Origin: Mycobacterium sp. 050128
GTDB taxonomy: Bacteria > Actinomycetota > Actinomycetes > Mycobacteriales > Mycobacteriaceae
DNA: 64,000 nt
NCBI RefSeq assembly: GCF_036409155.1
Contig: NZ_JAZGLW010000002.1
Location: 372,001-436,000, forward strand
Direction of reading: 5' to 3'
The notes below the pieces were generated by a model. It did not search any database. It saw only the letters and a list, made by a program, of their open reading frames with translations, and had not been told where the DNA came from. The translations under genes were made by a program, and so were the position numbers. Every line of letters starts with the position of its first letter. Position 1 is the first letter of the stretch. Of the stretch, positions 24,910 through 32,868 are shown in pieces.

Positions 24910-25350
24910 ATGAGCGACTACGACGGCGGACTGGGCTTAGGGCAGCACGCCGCAGGCGCTCAGCGGTTAGACACTGCCGAGGCGATGCGGTTGCTGGCCA
25001 GCGTCAGCTACGGGCGGGTCTTCTTCACTCTCAACGCGCTTCCGGCGATCCGCCCGGTCAATCATCTGCTCGACCGGGGCCGGATAATCATTCGCACCCG
25101 TCTGACGGCGTCGATCTCCGCTGCCGTGCGATCCAGCGAAGGCGTCGTCGTCGCCTATGAAGCCGACAGTATCGACCCCCAGACTCGGACGGGCTGGAGT
25201 GTCGTCGTCACCGGACACGCGTATACCATCACCGATCCCGACCAGGTCTCGCGCTACGAGCAACTACTCCGCCCATGGGTCAACCACGCCGACAGGGCCG
25301 TAGCCATCGAGCCGGGCGTCATCACCGGTCTACGCATCGCGCCAAACTGA
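24910..25350 (+). CDS. PPOX-like flavin/F420 protein, Rv0080-like
   Basis: A 146-residue pyridoxamine-phosphate-oxidase-like protein. The blocks [32 protein letters not shown] and [14 protein letters not shown] match the Rv0080 type closely in remembered sequence. Such proteins bind FMN, F420 or heme, but the function of Rv0080 is not established. The ATG at 24910 is selected by its spacing from the candidate DosR box; ATG 24898 in frame is an alternative and neither has a good ribosome binding site. It is a single gene between the ring-cleavage operon and the IclR gene. Confidence 0.85.
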   Translation: MSDYDGGLGLGQHAAGAQRLDTAEAMRLLASVSYGRVFFTLNALPAIRPVNHLLDRGRIIIRTRLTASISAAVRSSEGVVVAYEADSIDPQTRTGWSVVVTGHAYTITDPDQVSRYEQLLRPWVNHADRAVAIEPGVITGLRIAPN

Positions 25351-25407
25351 CCCACTACCCGCCGGCGGCATTCTGTGACAGCGGCCACATCTGTGTGATA
25401 CAAATGG

Positions 25408-25426
25408 ATATTCCTAATAGGAATAT
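25408..25426. promoter_or_regulatory. perfect 19-bp palindrome, probable IclR operator
   Basis: ATATTCCTAATAGGAATAT is a perfect inverted repeat with 9-bp arms around one central base. It lies 27 bp before the IclR start, in an AT-rich patch that is unusual for this genome, and just downstream of a -10-like element (GATACAAAT at 25397). Binding there would block transcription of the regulator and the coupled esterase, so it is probably an autoregulatory operator. Confidence 0.65.
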
Positions 25427-25452
25427 AGCAGCCAGACACACATGGAGGACCG

Positions 25453-26298
25453 ATGTCAGGGACCCCGCGCTCCGTCGCGACCACAGAATCGAGCACTCCC
25501 ACGGCCGTCATCGATCGCATTTCCTTGGTCCTCGACGCATTCGACGGGCCGGGACGGCTGACCCTGGCCCAGATCGTGCGGCGCACCGGCCTGCCGCGCT
25601 CCTCGGCCCACCGGATGCTCGAGCGTCTGGTGCAGCTGCGCTGGCTGCGCCGCAGCGGTCGCGACTACGAGCTCGGGATGCGACTGGTGGAACTCGGGTC
25701 GCTGGCCGTGCATCAGGACCGCCTGGTGCGAGCGGCCGGGCCGCTGCTGGGCGAATTGCACCGCGCCACTGGGCTGGTCGCCCACCTCGCGGTGCTGGAC
25801 GGACCCGACGTCGTCTACCTGGACAAGGTCGGTGACCGGATGGCCGACGCGATCCCCACCCGGGTCGGCGGCCGCCAACCCGCGCATTGCACCGCGGTGG
25901 GCAAGGCGATCCTGGCCTACCACGACGAGGACGCCCAGGTTGACCTGCGGGTCCGCAAGACCAAGTACTCCGTTTCCACCGGCTCCCAGCTGGTCGCGGA
26001 ATTGGCCAAGGTGCGGGCTCACGGCGTGGCGTTCGAGCGTGAGGAGTCGTTGCTTGGATTCGGTTGTGTCGCAGCGCCTATCGGCGGACCGGGCGAGGCC
26101 GTTGCGGCGGTGTCGGTGTGCGGGCCGATGAGCCGGATGATGTTCGATCAGCGGCTGACCGCACCGGTGCGCATGACCGCGATGGGCATCTGGCGCAACG
26201 CGGAGGACGGACCACGACGGGTGGCACCGACCCTGCAGCCGCTGCGGCCACTGCTCCCCCAGCGGCGCCTTCAAGCACCCGCGTTGCAATACGCGTGA
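25453..26298 (+). CDS. IclR family transcriptional regulator
   Basis: A 281-residue regulator. The winged helix-turn-helix spans about residues 15-75 (LTLAQIVRRTGLPRSSAHRM), followed by the IclR effector domain (CTAVGKAILAY, then VAAPIGGPGEAVAAVSVCG). A C-terminal tail of about 35 residues rich in Pro and Arg is longer than usual. A strong GGAGGACC site precedes the ATG. Its stop overlaps the esterase start (GTGA). IclR proteins often control aromatic or steroid degradation; the 19-bp palindrome upstream is the likely operator. The effector is unknown. Confidence 0.92.
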   Translation: MSGTPRSVATTESSTPTAVIDRISLVLDAFDGPGRLTLAQIVRRTGLPRSSAHRMLERLVQLRWLRRSGRDYELGMRLVELGSLAVHQDRLVRAAGPLLGELHRATGLVAHLAVLDGPDVVYLDKVGDRMADAIPTRVGGRQPAHCTAVGKAILAYHDEDAQVDLRVRKTKYSVSTGSQLVAELAKVRAHGVAFEREESLLGFGCVAAPIGGPGEAVAAVSVCGPMSRMMFDQRLTAPVRMTAMGIWRNAEDGPRRVAPTLQPLRPLLPQRRLQAPALQYA

Positions 26299-27218
26299 GC
26301 CTCGACCCGCAGATCGCCGCGATCATCGAGCAACTCGATGGCGCATTCCCACCGGTGCACCAGATGAGCGGCGCCGAGGCGCGAGCACTCATCCGGTCGA
26401 GATTGCAGCCGCCCGCCCAACCCGAGGCCGTCGCCAAGGTCATCAACCGCTCGGTCCATCGCACGGATAGCCTGCTACCGGTCCGGATCTATCAACCCGA
26501 CGCAGCTGGCCCACTGCCAATCCTGGTGTATGCCCATGGCGGCGGATTCGTGTTCTGCGGACTGGACAGTCACGACGAGCTCTGCCGCGATATCGCCAAT
26601 CTTATTCCTGCCGTTGTCATTTCGGTCGACTACCGGTTGGCTCCGGAGCATGCCTGGCCGTGCGCCGCGGAGGACATCTACGACGTAACGTACTGGGCCC
26701 GCCGCAACGCCGTCGAGTTGGGCGGCGACCCCGAACGCGTGCTCGTCGGCGGTGACAGCGCCGGCGGAAACCTGGCCGCGGTCACCGCGGTCATGGCCCG
26801 CGATCGCGGCGGCCCGGCTCTCGCGGGTCAGCTGCTGCTCTACCCGGTCATCGCGGCCGACTTCGACACCGAGTCCTACCGGCTGTTCGGGAAGGGCTAC
26901 TACAACCCGAAAGCAGCAATGCGGTGGTACTGGGATTGCTACGTGCCGTCGCCCGACGACCGATCGCACCCTTACGTTGCACCGCTACACGCCGACCTGC
27001 ACGGGCTCCCGCCCGCCGTCGTAGTGGTCGCCGGCCACGACCCACTGCGCGATGAAGGACTCGCTTACTGCGCCGCGCTGCATCGGGCCGGCGTGCCGAC
27101 AACCCAACTCCACTTCGAGGGTGGCATTCACGGGTTTTTGACGATGCCGATGCTCGACATCGCGCACCGGGGACGCAAACAGGCGGCCGCGGCTCTCGGT
27201 GATCTTCTGCGCGGCTGA
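26295..27218 (+). CDS. alpha/beta hydrolase-3 (HSL) esterase
   Basis: A 307-residue HSL-family esterase with HGGGF in YAHGGGFVFCG, GDSAGGNLA, Asp in AGHDPLRDEG and His in GGIHGFLTM, so the triad is complete. GTG 26295 overlaps the IclR stop by 4 bp, which fixes the start; the longer open frame upstream is shadow sequence inside the IclR gene. It resembles the truncated hydrolase at the left edge of the window. Downstream of a BVMO, such an enzyme could open the ester or lactone formed, but this link is inferred. Confidence 0.9.
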   Translation: MSLDPQIAAIIEQLDGAFPPVHQMSGAEARALIRSRLQPPAQPEAVAKVINRSVHRTDSLLPVRIYQPDAAGPLPILVYAHGGGFVFCGLDSHDELCRDIANLIPAVVISVDYRLAPEHAWPCAAEDIYDVTYWARRNAVELGGDPERVLVGGDSAGGNLAAVTAVMARDRGGPALAGQLLLYPVIAADFDTESYRLFGKGYYNPKAAMRWYWDCYVPSPDDRSHPYVAPLHADLHGLPPAVVVVAGHDPLRDEGLAYCAALHRAGVPTTQLHFEGGIHGFLTMPMLDIAHRGRKQAAAALGDLLRG

Positions 27219-27278
27219 ACGTTCCCGATGGTCGGGAGTCGGCAGTCCGGCCGGATCAGGTTGCCATACGGTCGGCAC

Positions 27279-27626
27279 ATGGCCGACGCCGAAATCTTCG
27301 TAATCGACCGGGTGGAGACCCGGCCCGGATGCGCTCGCCGCTTCGTCGACACCTACCTCGCCGAGTACGTGCCCGGAGCGCGGGATCGGGGGATGACACT
27401 GCGTGACATCTTGGTCAGTCCGCCGATCTGGTTCGACGACGACGTCAATGTCGTCACCGTCATATGGACCCTGCCAAACGCGAAGGCTTGGTGGGAGATG
27501 ACGTGGAAGGCCCGCCCGGATCCGGCGCTGGGCGAATGGTGGTCGCGAATAAGCGAATTGGTGACCACTCGGTCGCGCTCTTTCGCCGCGGCGGCGCAAC
27601 ACGTCGACGGGCTGTGCGATGTATAG
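27279..27626 (+). CDS. NIPSNAP/Dabb-like small protein
   Basis: A 115-residue protein (ADAEIFVIDRVETRPGCARR at the N-terminus) with the alternating hydrophobic pattern of dimeric alpha-beta barrel proteins, including a tryptophan-rich segment (KAWWEMTWKARPD). This ferredoxin-like fold is used in small monooxygenases and in NIPSNAP proteins. Its end overlaps the next Dabb-like gene by 8 bp, so they are probably partners. ATG 27279 lacks a clear ribosome binding site; an in-frame upstream start 17 codons earlier is less likely. Function not established. Confidence 0.7.
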   Translation: MADAEIFVIDRVETRPGCARRFVDTYLAEYVPGARDRGMTLRDILVSPPIWFDDDVNVVTVIWTLPNAKAWWEMTWKARPDPALGEWWSRISELVTTRSRSFAAAAQHVDGLCDV

Positions 27627-28245
27627 CGTCACCCGGCTGATCGACATCGCCCCGTCCGAGCACGATCGGCTTATCGGTGAGTTGCGCACCGCCGCCACAT
27701 CGGCCAACCCGCTGCACTGGGTGGTGCAGCCGACGCTGCCCGGGTCGCGCAACGGTGGTGACATTCTGGTGCACCTGCGATTCGCCACCGCGGACCAACG
27801 GGACCGTGCGGCTGACGATTTCGCCCGCCTGTTGACTGACCCGTCGGTGAGCCGGGTCAACGGCGCCGGTTACGCGGGTGCACCCGTTCGCTGCGGCGAC
27901 GCATCGGGAACCGTCTACCGCGCGCTGCTGTTACGGGTGCTGCCCGACACCGATCCAGAGACCATGCGCCGCTTCGAAAGTGAGCTGACCTCGATGCCGC
28001 GCTACATATCGGGCATCAAGGCGTGGCAGCTCAGTCGCGTCGACGACGCGATCGGAACCTCGCCCTGGACCCACGTGTTCGAGCAGGAATTCGCAGATGT
28101 GAATGCCTTGATGGGGCCCTACCTGATGCACCCCATCCACTGGGCGGTGGTAGACCGTTGGTTCGATCCCGAGACCAACGACGTCATCATCCGCGACCGG
28201 GTCTGCCACAGTTTCTGTGCGATTACCGGCCCGGTACTGGGCTAG
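27619..28245 (+). CDS. Dabb-like two-domain hypothetical protein
   Basis: A 208-residue protein that appears to hold two related alpha-beta barrel domains, the second containing VYRALLLRVLPDTDPETM and WTHVFEQEFADVNALMG. The latter matches the stress-responsive A/B barrel (Dabb) family, some members of which catalyse cyclisation or bind small hydrophobic ligands. It overlaps the upstream small protein gene by 8 bp. Its stop overlaps the stop of the convergent SDR (CTAG). A metabolic role in the island is plausible but not shown. Confidence 0.75.
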   Translation: MYSVTRLIDIAPSEHDRLIGELRTAATSANPLHWVVQPTLPGSRNGGDILVHLRFATADQRDRAADDFARLLTDPSVSRVNGAGYAGAPVRCGDASGTVYRALLLRVLPDTDPETMRRFESELTSMPRYISGIKAWQLSRVDDAIGTSPWTHVFEQEFADVNALMGPYLMHPIHWAVVDRWFDPETNDVIIRDRVCHSFCAITGPVLG

Positions 28246-29141
28246 ATTCCGGCGGGGCGGACGTTGGGGTTGGCGGTCGGGGGTGGCGGCAGGGCCGGCA
28301 ACACCACCGTGCCGTCCAAGGTGTGTACCGGCAATTGCTGCGACCACGGGTAATGCAGACTGAACGCGACCAACCCCGTGCGCTGCACGGCGGGCAAATG
28401 GCACATCGCCAGCACAGTCTCGGCCAAGTACTCCACCGGCTCGGTCGGGAACGAGTCCGGGATTAGTTGTGCCGCACCCGGTGTGCGTACAGCGGTCGAT
28501 GGGCCGACGCAATTCACCGCGATGTTGGCGTCAAGGAGTTCGGCCGCCACGCCCTGCGTGAAGCGGTGCAGGGCCGCCTTGCACGACGCGTAGATGACGT
28601 CCCCGGACGTTTTGTTGTATTCGCGATAGGGACGCACCGGGGCCACCCCGGTGACGGAGCCGATGTTGACGATCCAACCGGCGCCTTGCTTACGCATATG
28701 CGGCACAGCGGCTTTCGTCAGCACAAACGGTGTCCGCAGATAGTGCTCGACGGTGCGGTCGAAGGTGTCCAGGCTCATGTCCTCGACCACCGAGTAGTCG
28801 GCGAAACCAGCATTATTGACCAGGATGTCAATGCGGCCGGCACGGTCGAGCACCTCGTCGATCAGTCGATCGCGCTGTCCGGGATCCTCGAGGTCCGCCG
28901 CGACACCGAATGCCCGTCCACCGGCAGCCTCGATCAACTCGATCGTCTCGCCGATCGTGCCGGGAAGGGTGGCGACGGCACCGGCCCGAATCGACTCGGA
29001 CGTCGCGTCGGAGCGCGCCGTCACCACCACCGTGGCACCCTCGGCCGCCAACCGTTGGGCGACCGCCCGCCCGATTCCGCGGCTGCTGCCGGTCACCAAA
29101 GCCGTCTTCCCGCAGAGCTTTCCCGGCATAGTTGGGATCAT
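28242..29141 (-). CDS. SDR family oxidoreductase
   Basis: A 299-residue short-chain dehydrogenase with TGSSRGIG near residue 18, NNAG in ILVNNAGFADYS, Ser in NIGSVTGVAP and a Tyr-X3-Lys candidate in YASCK. There is an insertion of about 15 residues near residue 45 and a proline-rich C-terminal tail (ALPPPPTANPN). ATG 29141 overlaps the BVMO stop (ATGA), which supports it over ATG 29129. The two genes form a coupled pair, like the SDR-BVMO pair at 18560-20970, and probably act in sequence. Confidence 0.87.
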   Translation of the reverse strand: MIPTMPGKLCGKTALVTGSSRGIGRAVAQRLAAEGATVVVTARSDATSESIRAGAVATLPGTIGETIELIEAAGGRAFGVAADLEDPGQRDRLIDEVLDRAGRIDILVNNAGFADYSVVEDMSLDTFDRTVEHYLRTPFVLTKAAVPHMRKQGAGWIVNIGSVTGVAPVRPYREYNKTSGDVIYASCKAALHRFTQGVAAELLDANIAVNCVGPSTAVRTPGAAQLIPDSFPTEPVEYLAETVLAMCHLPAVQRTGLVAFSLHYPWSQQLPVHTLDGTVVLPALPPPPTANPNVRPAGI

Positions 29142-31078
29142 TCCAGCTCGAGATCGTCTTCGACGGGCGCGCGGTGGTCACGCCAAAAGTCGACCAGGCG
29201 GTACGGGAACGCGGTCACGATCCGCCCGCCGCCGGAACGGTAGTAGGTGTGGGCTGACGGGGTGTGGCACCAGACGGTGTCGGCCATCATCGCGTCGATG
29301 TCGGCAACGTACTCGTCGTAGGCGCGTTGGGTCACCTCGAGGGTGGTGGCCTGGCGCAGCGCCATCAACTGCAGGCACTCCATGACGTAGTGCACCATCA
29401 CCTCGACGCCGAAGTTGTGGCCGCCCCCGTGCCCGGGGCTGTAGTTGGGCGCCGAGGAGATGAACATATTTGGGAAGCCAGGCACCATGCCGCCGCGGTA
29501 GGCCCGCGGAATATCGCCCCACTCGTCGGTCAGCTTCTTGCCGGCCCGGCCCCGAATATCTACGGTGGAAAGGAAATCCAAGTAGTACCCCGTCGCGTAG
29601 ATGATGACATCGAGGTCGAGCTGCCGACCGTCGGCGGTCACGATTCCCTCCTCGTTGACCTGGGCCGGTTCACTGGCCTCGACATCGACATGCTCGCGCG
29701 CCAGGGCCGCGTAGTAACCGCCCGGATCACGAATGATGCGCTTGCCGTACGGAGCAAAATCGGGGGTTACCTTGCGCGCCAGTTCGCTGCCCGCCCCAAA
29801 CACGCGATCGATGTACTCCAGGCACATTCGTAGCAGGACATCATTGGCCGGCGAGATCGACAAATGCTCGGCCGCCCACTCGCGGTCATGCAGGATCACC
29901 GGATAGTTGTTGTCCGATGTCCCCCAATACGACTTGAGCCGAATCCAATTGGCGTAGTACGGCAACCGGGTGCCCAGCCACCGCTGGTAGGCGGGAACGT
30001 CGTCGGATGCCCGCCGTCGCGGCGCGACCCAATGCGGCTGCCGTTGGAACACCGTCAAGTGCGCGACCTGGTCCACGCACGCGTCGACGATCTGCACTGC
30101 GGTGCAGCCGGCTCCGATGATCGCGACCCGTTTGCCCGTCAGATCCAGCTCGGGATCCCACTGCGCAGAATGGACAGAGATCCCCGAAAACGTCTCGCGG
30201 CCAGGTAGATCCGGCCAACGTGGCCGATTGAGGTAGCCAACGGCCGGGATGACCACGTTGGCGTAGCTGACGTCACGGGTGCCGTCCGGGCCGACTGAAT
30301 GAATCTGCCACTGCTGGCACCGCTCTTCCCACCACAACGCTTGCACCTCGGTACCGAACCGAGTGCGCTCGCGGAGACGGTTCTTGTCCGCCACCGACAC
30401 GAGGTAGGCCTGATACTCCGCACCCTGCGGGTAGTAACTCGACCAGTCACCGTTGATATCGCGGGACAGCGAGTAGTACGCCGAAGGCGTATCGACACCG
30501 ATGCCGGGATAGGCGGTGGTGTACCACGTGCCGCCAACCTCGGCGTTGCGTTCGATGATTTGGAAATCGATGCCAGCGTCCGTGCATGCGAGCGCGGCGG
30601 TGATCCCGGCAATGCCCGCGCCTATGATGACCACCCGAAAGGCGTTGGGAAGCTTTGCGGTACGTGGCAATACGGGTTGCGAAGGCTGGAATCCACCCTG
30701 CTCAAGGAGCAGCTGCAGATACTCCGAGCCGACCTCACCGCCCAGTGCCACAGGGGCGACACGAGCGAAGAGGCCGGGATCGTCGACGGGTAGCGCATCC
30801 GCAGGACGGGGAGCCCGCAGCGCGGCCACGATCTCCTGGATGAGCTGCTCGGCAGTATCCGGATCGGTGCTGCCTGCCTGCTCCGGCGGATCGGGCACAT
30901 GGGTGATCTTCGGTGCGAATCGGTCGACCACCGCCGGATCGCCGGTCAGCTGCGCCAGTACGGCGACCAGCACCCCGGGATCTGCCTGATGCAGGTTGGT
31001 CCGCAATTCGCCGACCTGTCGGGGATCCAGACCCGCCCGTCCGGCGCTTTCGGTCGTCACGGGGAAGCCAGTGCTCAT
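29138..31078 (-). CDS. Baeyer-Villiger type FAD monooxygenase with N-terminal extension
   Basis: A 646-residue class B monooxygenase. The first 145 residues are an extra helical region not present in the other BVMO here. Then come the FAD motif IIGAGIAGITAAL (152-164), the Baeyer-Villiger fingerprint FSGISVHSAQWD (297-308) and the NADPH motif IIGAGCTAVQIVDA. This long form resembles cyclododecanone/steroid-type BVMOs. ATG 31078 (MSTGFPVTT) is used; the open frame extends 131 codons further, into the divergent CoA-ligase gene, and is rejected. Its stop overlaps the SDR start. Confidence 0.9.
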   Translation of the reverse strand: MSTGFPVTTESAGRAGLDPRQVGELRTNLHQADPGVLVAVLAQLTGDPAVVDRFAPKITHVPDPPEQAGSTDPDTAEQLIQEIVAALRAPRPADALPVDDPGLFARVAPVALGGEVGSEYLQLLLEQGGFQPSQPVLPRTAKLPNAFRVVIIGAGIAGITAALACTDAGIDFQIIERNAEVGGTWYTTAYPGIGVDTPSAYYSLSRDINGDWSSYYPQGAEYQAYLVSVADKNRLRERTRFGTEVQALWWEERCQQWQIHSVGPDGTRDVSYANVVIPAVGYLNRPRWPDLPGRETFSGISVHSAQWDPELDLTGKRVAIIGAGCTAVQIVDACVDQVAHLTVFQRQPHWVAPRRRASDDVPAYQRWLGTRLPYYANWIRLKSYWGTSDNNYPVILHDREWAAEHLSISPANDVLLRMCLEYIDRVFGAGSELARKVTPDFAPYGKRIIRDPGGYYAALAREHVDVEASEPAQVNEEGIVTADGRQLDLDVIIYATGYYLDFLSTVDIRGRAGKKLTDEWGDIPRAYRGGMVPGFPNMFISSAPNYSPGHGGGHNFGVEVMVHYVMECLQLMALRQATTLEVTQRAYDEYVADIDAMMADTVWCHTPSAHTYYRSGGGRIVTAFPYRLVDFWRDHRAPVEDDLELE

Positions 31079-31181
31079 GCCAACGGAGTATCGGCGTGAT
31101 CGGCCGCGGTCGGCAGGGCTTTGTCTACTCAGCGGGACGTGGATGACTCGCACCTCAGTGCCGGCGCCTACGGTGGCAGGC

Positions 31182-32771
31182 ATGCCGTCCGATGACCTCA
31201 ACGCTCTGGTTGCGCGGGCTCGTAGCCATGGCCTCGGCGAGATTCCACGCCGATCGGCCCGCCGGCACCCGGACAAGGTCGCGATCATCGACGGCGATGT
31301 CGTGCTGACCTTTGCTGAGTTCGACAACCTCGTGGAACGCGCTGCGGCCGCCTTGCACGACAACGGTTTCGATGTCGGTGACCGCATCGGCCTGTTGGCC
31401 CACAATTGCTGGCAGTACGCGGTGCTGGCGTTCGCAACGGCGCGCGCCGGGGTGGTTCTGGTGCCGATCAACTACATGCTGACCGCCGAGGAGATCGCTT
31501 ACCTCCTCGACCACAGTCAAGTCAGCGGATTCGTCGTCGAAGCCGACCTGACGCCGACCGCCGAAGGGGCGATGCGGCGTGGTGGAGTGGTAACGACCCA
31601 GGTCGCCTTGGTACCCGGCGGACACCGGCCGGCGCCCGGGTGGGACGACTTCGCGCGGTGGCTGCACACCGAGACACCAGCCCCGCGTCCGCACATCGAC
31701 GACGACCAGTTGGTGCGACTGATGTACACCAGCGGAACTGAATCACGCCCCAAAGCCGCCATGCACACCAGCCGCGGCCTGATGTGGCAGTATGTCAGCA
31801 CGATTGTCGCCGGCGAGATGTCGCACGACGACGTCGAAATCCATTCGTTGCCGCTGTATCACTGTGCGCAGCTGGACAATTTTCTGGCCACGGATATCTA
31901 CCTGGGCGCCACCAGCATTATCCTGCCGCGGCCCGACCCGGAAGCGGTGCTGCGCACCATCGAGCGCTACCACGTCACCAGCTACTTCGCACCACCGACG
32001 GTGTGGATCTCGCTGCTGCGCTCAACGATGTTCGATGACGTGGACCTGTCCAGCCTGCGTAAAGGGTATTACGGCGCCTCAGCGATGCCCGTGGAAATTC
32101 TGACCGAGATCCGGGAGCGGCTGCCGAATCTGAGGCTGTGGAACTTTTATGGCCAGACCGAGATGGCGCCGCTCGCCTGCGCGCTGGGACCCGACGAGCA
32201 AGACACACATGCCGGGTCGGCCGGGCGCCCCGTAGTCAACGTGGAAACGGTGATCCTCGACGAGGACGACAACATGGTGGCCGCGGGCCTGGTGGGCGAA
32301 ATCGCGCACCGCAGCCCGCATTTGACCGCGGGCTACCTGGATGACCCGGACCGCACCGCCCAAGCCTTCCGCAGCGGCTGGTTCCACTCGGGGGACTTGG
32401 GCTACTACGACGAGCACGGCCTGTTGCACGTCGTCGACCGCAAGAAGGACATGATCAAGACCGGTGGCGAAAACGTAGCCAGCCGCGAGGTCGAGGAAGT
32501 CCTATACCGCCACAGTGGCATTCAGGAAGTCGCAGTCTTCGGGCTCGCGCACCCGCTGTGGGTAGAGGCCGTGGTCGCCGCGATCGTGCCCCGCGAGGGC
32601 GCAACACTGACCGAATCGGACGTCATTGCGCACTGCCGAGCGTCCCTGGCCGGGTTCAAGACACCCAAGCGTGTCTTCTTCGTCGATGCGTTACCGAAGA
32701 ACCCGAGCGGCAAATTGCTCAAACGATTGTTGCGAGAACGCTTCAGCATCGAACAGCATGCACTGAGCTAA
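31182..32771 (+). CDS. acyl-CoA synthetase (FadD-type)
   Basis: A 529-residue ANL-superfamily ligase. The AMP-binding P-loop reads YTSGTESRPKAAM, slightly altered from the usual TSGTTGxPKG. The later motifs are typical: NFYGQTEMAP, GWFHSGDLGYYDEHG, VDRKKDMIKTGGENV and the catalytic Lys block PKNPSGKLLKR. It would activate a carboxylic acid to its CoA thioester for the acyl-CoA dehydrogenases that follow. ATG 31182 is chosen; an in-frame ATG at 31143 is also possible. It is divergent from the BVMO and starts a plus-strand operon reaching 39360. Confidence 0.9.
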   Translation: MPSDDLNALVARARSHGLGEIPRRSARRHPDKVAIIDGDVVLTFAEFDNLVERAAAALHDNGFDVGDRIGLLAHNCWQYAVLAFATARAGVVLVPINYMLTAEEIAYLLDHSQVSGFVVEADLTPTAEGAMRRGGVVTTQVALVPGGHRPAPGWDDFARWLHTETPAPRPHIDDDQLVRLMYTSGTESRPKAAMHTSRGLMWQYVSTIVAGEMSHDDVEIHSLPLYHCAQLDNFLATDIYLGATSIILPRPDPEAVLRTIERYHVTSYFAPPTVWISLLRSTMFDDVDLSSLRKGYYGASAMPVEILTEIRERLPNLRLWNFYGQTEMAPLACALGPDEQDTHAGSAGRPVVNVETVILDEDDNMVAAGLVGEIAHRSPHLTAGYLDDPDRTAQAFRSGWFHSGDLGYYDEHGLLHVVDRKKDMIKTGGENVASREVEEVLYRHSGIQEVAVFGLAHPLWVEAVVAAIVPREGATLTESDVIAHCRASLAGFKTPKRVFFVDALPKNPSGKLLKRLLRERFSIEQHALS

Positions 32772-32808
32772 ATCCGAATTAGCTGTGCCCGGAAGGAGTT
32801 CGTCACTC

Positions 32809-32868
32809 GTGCACGAAGGTTATGTCGAAGGACCCGTTGAGCTCTTCGACAAACGGCAGACGCGCTGA
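32809..32868 (+). CDS. possible 19-aa leader peptide
   Basis: A GTG with a strong GGAAGGAG site opens a 19-codon frame (HEGYVEGPVELFDKRQTR) whose TGA overlaps the ATG of the next acyl-CoA dehydrogenase (TGATG). The acyl-CoA dehydrogenase has no site of its own, so its translation may depend on ribosomes finishing this peptide. It may be a translational-coupling leader or a remnant of a lost gene. Confidence 0.4.
   Translation: MHEGYVEGPVELFDKRQTR

Noticed and set aside
31079..31471. 131-codon upstream extension of the second BVMO
   Set aside because: It overlaps the FadD-type gene and is low-complexity; MSTGFPVTT at 31078 begins the real protein.
32769..32790. AGCTAAATCCGAATTAGCT as a terminator after the FadD-type gene
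   Set aside because: The stem is only 6 bp and AT-rich with no U-tract, and the operon seems to continue.
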